Origin: Dipteris shenzhenensis
Taxonomy: Eukaryota; Polypodiophyta; Polypodiopsida; Gleicheniales
Reading direction: 5' to 3' (one strand)
DNA length: 64,000 nucleotides
Assembly (NCBI GenBank): GCA_047967505.1
Contig: CM106541.1
In this document: positions 57,901 through 64,000 of the stretch, piece by piece
How the letters are laid out: each line of letters opens with the position of its first letter
How positions within the stretch are numbered: the first letter of the stretch is position 1
Notes under the pieces: generated by a model
Told to the model about the DNA's origin: nothing
What the model saw: only the letters and a program-made list of their open reading frames with translations
Databases searched by the model: none
Position numbers and translations under genes: made by a program

Positions 57901-58697
57901 ATTCTCGAGGTAGAGGAAATCATCGTGGTGGACATTCTAGTCACAGTCATTTTGCAAATGAACATGGAAATATGTTTCTTGCAAGCGAGAAATTGCATCA
58001 AATTGATACAGTGTACCTAGACACTGATTTCAATGCCAAAGAGGATTTCAGTTATCAAGTCGACCAAGTGGAATAGGATCCTTGGTACATCGATAGCGGT
58101 GTATCATCTCATATGACAAATCATCAGGAATGCTTCACAGAAATAAAGCCATTAGAAGGTCAGAAGAATGTCATCTACACAGCAAACAATACACCGAATC
58201 CAGTTCAAGGGACAGGTGTTATCCCTATGAACAATTTCACTGGTACAAAAGGATTAGTGAAAGATGTGCTCTATGTTCCAAAGCTCAGCAAGAACCTTTT
58301 GTCAGTAGGTCAAATGACGGAACACAATTACAAAGTCATCTTCGACGGTGATGAATGCACTATCAGAGACAAATCCAAAAGATGTCAGCTAGTAGCAAAA
58401 GGTGTCAAGGAAGGACGCTTATACAGAATGCTAGCTACAATACCAGATAAGCATGCCATGTCAGCTCAACTGCAACAAATGCCACCATCTGCAAAATGGC
58501 ACAAGAGATATGGTCATGTCAACTTCAAGTACTTGTTAGATCTCAGGAATCAGAATATGGCAATTGGGATTCCGAAGCTACAGTTTCTTGGAAAGGTTTG
58601 CAAAGCATGCGGCTTTGGCAAACAAAAGCGAACCAACTTTGTCAGAAGTACCTCTCATGCACAAGGTATTCTTGATTTGATACATACAGATGTATGG
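57901..58697 (+). pseudogene. Copia-2B protease and integrase zinc finger
   Basis: WYIDSGVSSHMTNHQECF: catalytic DSG kept, the following Ala changed to Val. Then KDVLYVPKLSKNLLSVGQM and the HHCC finger (WHKRYGHVNFKYL, CKACGFGKQKR), open for 195 codons to IHTDVW, where the integrase core breaks off. It has Gln at the position where Copia-2A has TAA (SAQLQQM). Confidence 0.92.
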
Positions 58698-59210
58698 TAG
58701 GAGGTGAATACATGTCTTCAGCATTCATGAACTTTTGCAGAAGTCACGACATACGAATATAATTCACATGTGCAGATACTCCTCAACAGAATGCAAGAGC
58801 TGAAAGGAAGAATGGGACTTTAGCAGATAGTGCTAGAGCAATGCTTAGTGAAAAGCATCTTCCAAATTAGTATTGGGCAGAAGCAATAGCTACAACAACC
58901 TATTTGCTTAATCGGCTTCCTACTAAACCGATACAAGGTATGACTCCTTATGAAGCATTCACTAGACAAAAGCCACACATTGGACATCTCCGCATATTTG
59001 GTTGCATAGCATATGCCCACATACATGATGATCATCACAGGAAATTGGATGCAAAGTCACGCAAATGCATCATGGTTGCAGTGAAGAAAGCAAAGCATAC
59101 AAATTGTATGATCCCATCAACCACAAAGTCATTATCTCCAGAGATGTAATCTTTGATGAGGAATAAGAATGGAAAACCTCACCTACACAGGAGATAGAAG
59201 CATCGACTTC
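58698..59210 (+). pseudogene. Copia-2B integrase core with internal deletion
   Basis: After HTDVW the sequence jumps to AGGAGGTGAATAC, the equivalent of 20083 and following in Copia-2A. About 185 bp, including the second catalytic Asp, are gone and the frame is shifted. The catalytic Glu is present (ARAERKNG, about 58799), unlike in Copia-2A. The rest of the domain (HLRIFGCIAYAHIHDDHHRK) follows with further shifts. Confidence 0.92.
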
Positions 59211-60460
59211 ATAGTCATCTATAGAACAAGTTGATGAAGAAGAGCAAGAATTGCCAGCAACACCCCAAGCAGAGCCACAGTAGCTCAGACGGTCTACTAG
59301 GGAAAGCAGACCTCCAGCCAGATTGGCATATGCTCAGAAAGGCAAAGCAATTCAGGTGGAAACTACCAACTATGCTCTTATGACTACCATCATGGCTACA
59401 CAAGAGCCAGTGTACTTTGAAGATGCAGTAGACAAGCCAGAATGGCAAACTGCTATGAATGAAGAAATGGATGCTTTGTATAAGAATAATACTTGGGAAT
59501 CATGTGACCTTCCACCAGGAAAGAAGGCCATAGCAAATAAATGGGTATATAAAGTGAAATACAATCCAGATGGCAGTATTCAGAGATATAAAGCCAGATT
59601 AGTTACAAAAGGATTTGCACAATAATATGGTCAAGACTATGATGAGACTTTATGCTCCAGTAGCAAAGATGGATTCCATACGATTCTTGATATCACTAGC
59701 GACACTCAATAAATGGAATGTGTATCAGCTCAGTCAAGAATGCATTTCTCAATGGTTATCTAGACGAGGAATTCTACATGCAACAACCAGCAGGTTATGT
59801 TGAACCAGGAAAGGAGAATAAGGTTTGCCATCTCAAGAAAAGTCTCTACAGCTTAAAACAAGCACCTAGAAGTTGGTACAGCAGAATTGACAAGTATTTT
59901 GCTGATCTGGGATACATGAATTCCAATGCAGATCATACTCTCTACTACAAACTTCAAGGGGAAGACATTACTATTGCACTTTTGTATGTAGATGATCTGA
60001 TTGTGATAGGAAGCAAGGATAGCTTCATCAGAAAACTAAAACAAGACTTATCTGCAAAGTTTGACATGAAAGATCTTGGGCTTGTGCACTATTGTCTTGG
60101 AATTGAGTTCTAGAGAGATTAAGATAGCACATTCATGAGTCAGCTCAAGTATGTTGACAGTCTCCTAAAGAAGTTTCATATGGCACATTGCAAGATTGCA
60201 GGCACTCCCATTGAATAGATTTTGAAACTTACTAAAGATTCAGAAAAGCCTACAGTCAATGATAGATACTATAGGTAGCTCATCGGATCTCTTATATATC
60301 TGCCAATCACACGGCCAGATATTTGTTATGCAATAAGCTCACTAGCACAGTTTATGGCAAATCCAAAACAGTCTCATTGGAATGTAGCCAAAAGAGTCTT
60401 GAGATACATAAGAGGTACAAGATATTTTGGGATAGAATACAGAGGAAGTCATCCATGGTT
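59211..60460 (+). pseudogene. Copia-2B reverse transcriptase
   Basis: RVT_2 blocks as in Copia-2A: WQTAMNEEMDALYKNNTWES, KWVYKVKYNPDGSIQRYKAR, VKNAFLNGYLDEEFYM, SLYSLKQAPRSWY (Ser for the usual Gly), YVDD at 59987-59998. At least three frameshifts and several stops (for example CAACAA to CAATAA at about 59622, TGG to TAG at about 60112). It ends at the uninterrupted site TTGCATGGGATACTGTG, with one extra G relative to the sequence split in Copia-2A. Confidence 0.92.
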
Positions 60461-60880
60461 GCATGGGATACTGTGACAGTGACTATGTTGGAGATCATGA
60501 GACCAGAAATCGACACAGGGATATGCATCATGGTTGTCAAACAAACAACCAACTGTTTCTTTGTCTTCGACTGAAGCAGAATATAGAGCACTCACTACAG
60601 GTGCATGTGAGGCTATATGGCTCAGAAGACTATTGTTAGAAACAGATTACTTTGATGAGTCAAGGCCAACAACAATATACTGTGATGATCAATCGGCTCA
60701 AGCATTGGCCAAAAATCTAGTATATCACTCCAGGACAAAGCACATTGATGTCAGAGAGTAATTCATCAGAGAAAGAGTGTTACTTGGTGACATCACACTA
60801 CAACATTGTGATAGCAAAGAAAATGTTGCAGACATCTTTACCAAACCACTCGGTAAAGAGCTTTTTAAGAAACACTGATT
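60461..60880 (+). pseudogene. Copia-2B RNase H
   Basis: About 60 bp shorter than in Copia-2A in the FFLGQGAILW region (after ATATGCATCATGG the SNKQP block follows at once). It then has SSTEAEYRALTTGACEAIWL, YCDDQSAQALAKNLVYHSRT and DIFTKPLG. VREHF reads VRE*F. Confidence 0.9.
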
Positions 60881-61017
60881 AGCTCTTGGTTTGATGCAGA
60901 GGAAGGACATTTCCATTAAAGGGGTGTGATGGAATGTAATGCTCAGTCCTTCTTCGATTCCCCAGAATCATCATCTTGAGGGAAGGCCTACTTCATGATG
61001 TTGATCTTGAGGGAAGG

Positions 61018-61274
61018 TGTTGAGAGTTCATGCTCAACATCATGTGATCATGTGTGCATAGCATCATCACATGATTAGATGGGCATAGCACTAACCTTAT
61101 AGAGTGCTATAAAGGAAAGGGTTAGATCCCCTAACCCTAACCCTAAATGGGTTTGTATAAATTCTATTTTTTCAACTAAATCTAGTGTACAGTTAGTCAT
61201 TTGTGGTGTGCTCTCTAGTTGTGCCCTCTCTCCTCATCTCCACTTTTCTCCTCTCCCCTCTTCATATTTTGTCA
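61018..61274 (+). repeat. Copia-2B 3' LTR
   Basis: 257 bp, TGTTGAGAG ... TTTTGTCA, preceded by the GAGGGAAGG polypurine tract (61009-61017). It keeps the telomere-like CCCTAACCCTAACCCTAAA. The next bases are ACCTC; without the 5' end no target duplication can be tested. Confidence 0.95.
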
Positions 61275-62230
61275 ACCTCCACTCCTAGTATATCTAGTAC
61301 ATGCAAGGACACTCTTCTACCTCCACTCCCAATATATTTAGTGTAAAATCCTCTAATCAATTGTCAAATCAAAAGTCAGTGAGCAAAGAGAATACCTCGT
61401 TCAAGCCATTTATTACATACTAGTACACAATTGACCTTGCTTTTCTTTGGCTCAACATGATAAGTACCAATTATTTGGGGAAGGATAAGAGCTCCACATG
61501 CAATATGGAGCAAGTAAATTAAAGAAACAATTTTGATAAATACTACCTTTTGGCTTACTAGACCTTGCCATACCAAGGAAATGTTTGAACACATACACTA
61601 AAGGAATTACTTGGCTTTAAAATGTCACATGTAAATACCCCCTTTTATGTGTTTATAAGCAAGATTCCTCACTCAAAATCTATACTCACATTATACCTTG
61701 ATCTACACCCTCAATGCTTTAACTACAAAGGCACACTAAATGGAAATAGGTGTCACAATTGTGGGGAAAATATGAGCTTTGCTATTACTTCCAAAAAATT
61801 TCTAAATCCCCAATAGTTTAATAGTTAGGCCCCTTCTTGCATAATTTCAATGATGTTATCTATGTCAGTTTCTCTTGACTAATGATGTCTACAATAGAAG
61901 TTCTTAAATGAAATTTGTAAGCATAGGAAATCGACAAAGGGCTATAAATCAATAAAGAGTTAGAGAAAAAGTGAGGTCACAACGCACAGCTCAGATCTGA
62001 GCAGGCTGCTCACCACCCAACCACGACATCTACAAGAAATGATCTCGAATCAAGAGATGTGCCTAGGTGAGCCAAAAAGAGATAGTGAAAAAGTGAGGTA
62101 AGAAAGCACAGCTCGATAAGGTTTGCCAATCAATACATGAGAAATGACTGCAGTATAAGAAACTCATAGTTCACAATAACAACTAACTAGACTTTGCAAA
62201 TGGCCATTTGGGCAAGCTGGGTGTAAAGAT
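61275..62230. other. No gene recognised
   Basis: AT-rich spacer between Copia-2B and Copia-5. CACTCCTAGTATATCTAGT and CACTCCCAATATATTTAGT (about 61280 and 61325) form a short local repeat. Nothing else seen. Confidence 0.6.
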
Positions 62231-62520
62231 TGATGGGATATCTCAAGGTGTATGCCTCAGGCACACCTTATGTTTTTATGTGTGAGTGCTAGAGGCACAG
62301 TTAGGTGCCCACAAGCACAGTTAGCTGGTGGAAGAGCCACATAGGATGATTGAGAGAATCTAGGAGCAAATTGAGGAGATGATTGTGGAGCTCTGAAGTC
62401 ATCAGTAATGTCAGTGAGCATGTATGAGGTGCCTACTTAAGGACCTCACTCTTATTCATTCAATAATGCAAGTATTCTGAGTTTGTGTCCACTCTTTCCT
62501 TTCCTTTCAGTTTACCAACA
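62231..62520 (+). repeat. Copia-5 5' LTR (probable bounds)
   Basis: The end, TACCAACA at 62520, is fixed by the adjoining primer site. The start is a guess at the first TG-starting boundary that gives a normal LTR length. A CAGGCACACCTTATG-like internal repeat of AGGCACA units and a CT-rich end are visible. Confidence 0.6.
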
Positions 62521-62532
62521 TGGTATCAGAGC
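62521..62532 (+). other. Copia-5 primer-binding site
   Basis: TGGTATCAGAGC directly after the LTR end, complementary to initiator-Met tRNA. Confidence 0.95.
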
Positions 62533-63122
62533 CCTTTGATCCCCCTTGAGCCCATTTCTGCCACATCATCTACTTCTTCTTCATCTTCTTCTTCTTCATT
62601 TTCCTCCTTCTTCCCAAAATCTTTGAGAGCTTGGTTCTCCACCTACAAACGACCATTGCCCAAACCCTCTAAGCTGGAAACTCCTCTAGTATGGGCGAAC
62701 TTCCACCTGCAAGCAATTGAAGAAAAAACGTCTCTATTGGCTGCCAAGAAAGCCCTCTTTTCCTTGCTTTGAAGAGTGAGCTACAAGCTCTCCAAGTTCA
62801 GCCTTTTGATTTTGACAGTTTTGGACAAGTTTTTGAAGATGATGCTACATAAAATGCTACTCTAGCATTTCTGGTTTTTTGAAACTTTCAATAACTTTAG
62901 TACAAGTGTGGCTTCAGTTTTGTTTTGAATTGCTAGACCTGGTTTTGATTGGAAAGTATTCATTTTAGCCACTTCTATGAAGCATGTAAGCAGAAGCATC
63001 ATTAATTGAATATTGGTCACTAGTCTTTGCTACAACAAGTGCTCATATTTTGGAAGTCTTTCAGTTATTTTTTGCCTTGTAAGAGAGATAGACACTGCCC
63101 AATATCTGGGTTAGACCCTCTC
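62533..63122 (+). other. Copia-5 leader
   Basis: Contains a TCTTCT-rich run (about 62570-62610, read as poly-Ser in one frame) and a frame to 62772 that ends KKALFSLL. I do not think it is a gene. The segments at 62813-62870 and 63092-63122 match the Copia-1 leader. Confidence 0.6.
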
Positions 63123-63953
63123 ATGGCTACCCTATTGAATCTAGAGAAGTTCAATGGAAAGGGCTTCCACACATGGCAGATGAAGGTGAAATTTGCATTG
63201 ATGAGGGAGAACCTATGGGGACTTGTCAAACCTACTCCTACCGCTTCTTCTACAGCCTCCAATGCTGGAGAATCCTCAACTCCGACACGACCGGCAAGGG
63301 ATCCAGCTAGAGAAGAAAAAGCATATGGTATCATTACTCTTGCTTTAGGAGATGACTATATTCACCATATCTCTAACTTAGAGTCTCCTTCAGAAGCTTG
63401 GCAGGATCTTGACATGATTTTTGGTGCTAGCTCTCATATCTCTAAATTATCACTTAAAATCTCTTTCTTTGAATTGAAGATGACTAGTGGTACTACTTTG
63501 GCAGCTCATGTCAACTATATGCGGAGTCTTATGACTCAATTAGCTTCAATCAACTCTCCCATTACTCCATATGATGCTATGGTAGTGTTACTTAAGAGTA
63601 TGCCTGAAGAATATGATCACATAGTTACCACTTTGAAAAATCTTCCGAATCCTAATCTTGAAGGTATTATCTCTGCCCTCCAAGAAGAAGAAAGGCATAT
63701 GGAGCTCAGGAAAGGCAATGACATTGTTTATGCTGTAAAAGTCTAGAAGGGCAAATATACCCCTTGCAATCACTGTGGAAAGACAAATCACCTTTCAAAG
63801 GACTGCTTCAAAATTAATCCATGCAAGCACTGTGGCAAGAACAACCATAATGAGAAGTTTTGCAGAGCCAAAGCAAAGACAGAAAATGCAAATCTACTTT
63901 TAGTTGATGAGCCTCCACAAGATGAGGCATCCTTTGAAGATTATGCATTTTAA
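63123..63953 (+). pseudogene. Copia-5 gag
   Basis: ATG at 63123: MATLLNLEKFNGKGFHTWQM, then YIHHISNLESPSEAW, the UBN2 gag pattern. The N-terminal 207 codons are open. A TAG (63744-63746) stands where Gln is likely (VKV*KGKY), and the same frame goes on with two intact CCHC knuckles, CNHCGKTNHLSKDC (63765-63806) and CKHCGKNNHNEKFC (63822-63863), to a TAA (63951-63953). Paired knuckles are less usual in copia gags than a single one. The best-preserved gag of this lineage in the window. Confidence 0.9.
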
Positions 63954-64000
63954 AACATCTCTATGTATGCTCCAGATCTCTCTTTTTATGTCAAGGTACT

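Larger units (their letters stand above)
55006..61274 (+). mobile_element. Copia-2B: second copy of Copia-2, lacking the 5' LTR
   Basis: Aligns with Copia-2A from the leader to the 3' LTR end (TTTTGTCA at 61274). The 5' LTR, primer site and start of the leader are missing; the left edge against Gypsy-2 is uncertain by some tens of bases. It lacks the 14.6-kb insertion and so shows the empty site. It is more decayed than Copia-2A: gag ATG lost, about 185 bp of integrase deleted, many more stops and shifts. The LTR differs from those of Copia-2A at roughly ten positions. Confidence 0.9.
62231..64000 (+). mobile_element. Copia-5: 5' part of a Ty1/copia element, runs off the window
   Basis: 5' LTR, primer site, leader and gag are present; pol and the 3' LTR lie beyond 64000. 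The leader and gag are close to those of Copia-1, so they form one lineage, although the LTRs look different. The LTR start is inferred from TGATGGGATATC and cannot be confirmed without the 3' copy. Confidence 0.85.

Noticed and set aside
61018-61280. Target duplication for Copia-2B (ACCTC after the LTR, similar to ACCTA of Copia-2A)
   Set aside because: The 5' end is missing, so no pair can be tested; the resemblance is probably chance.

Overview
This window reads as nuclear DNA of a land plant with a large, retrotransposon-filled genome. The evidence is Ty1/copia and Ty3/gypsy LTR elements whose primer sites match the 3' end of initiator-Met tRNA (TGGTATCAGAGC), a plant L1-type LINE with a DUF4283-like ORF1, terminal-inverted-repeat (TIR) DNA elements with 9-10 bp target duplications, and long microsatellites. 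I see no host gene, tRNA, rRNA or CRISPR. The sequence does not fix the species. Nearly every reading frame belongs to a decayed mobile element.

Layout. 1-2957: no gene. 2968-3976: a 1.0-kb TIR element with a 312-bp palindrome. 4275-13343: Copia-1, bounded by 5-bp target duplications (TGCTC), whose pol and most of whose 3' LTR are replaced by a gypsy element (Gypsy-1, 6380-13256). About 14.69-46.78 kb: an old LINE on the minus strand, split by two copia elements. Copia-2A (15002-37340, TSD ACCTA) sits in its reverse transcriptase, and Copia-3 (40968-46463, TSD GAAGA) sits in its ORF1. Copia-2A is itself split between its RT and RNase H domains by a 14.6-kb TIR element (21863-36508, 9-bp TSD TTGCATGGA). 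That element has no visible transposase and carries a 7.6-kb array of about ten ~0.7-kb units, each built on a ~400-bp palindrome plus AT/AC microsatellites. 48713-50976: Copia-4, a gag-only derivative of the Copia-1 LTR family. 50977-~55005: minus-strand gypsy fragment (integrase plus a 2.5-kb unexplained coding region). ~55006-61274: Copia-2B, a second 5'-truncated copy of Copia-2. 62231 to the window end: 5' part of Copia-5.

Order of events inferred from nesting: LINE first, then Copia-2A and Copia-3 into it, then the giant TIR element into Copia-2A. Copia-2A LTRs differ at 2 of 258 positions, so the last step is recent on a genomic scale.

The most notable items are the giant TIR element with its palindromic satellite, the copia/gypsy chimera that still has one clean pair of outer target duplications, and a nonsense-mutation pattern (CAG or CAA to TAG or TAA) seen by comparing Copia-2A with Copia-2B.
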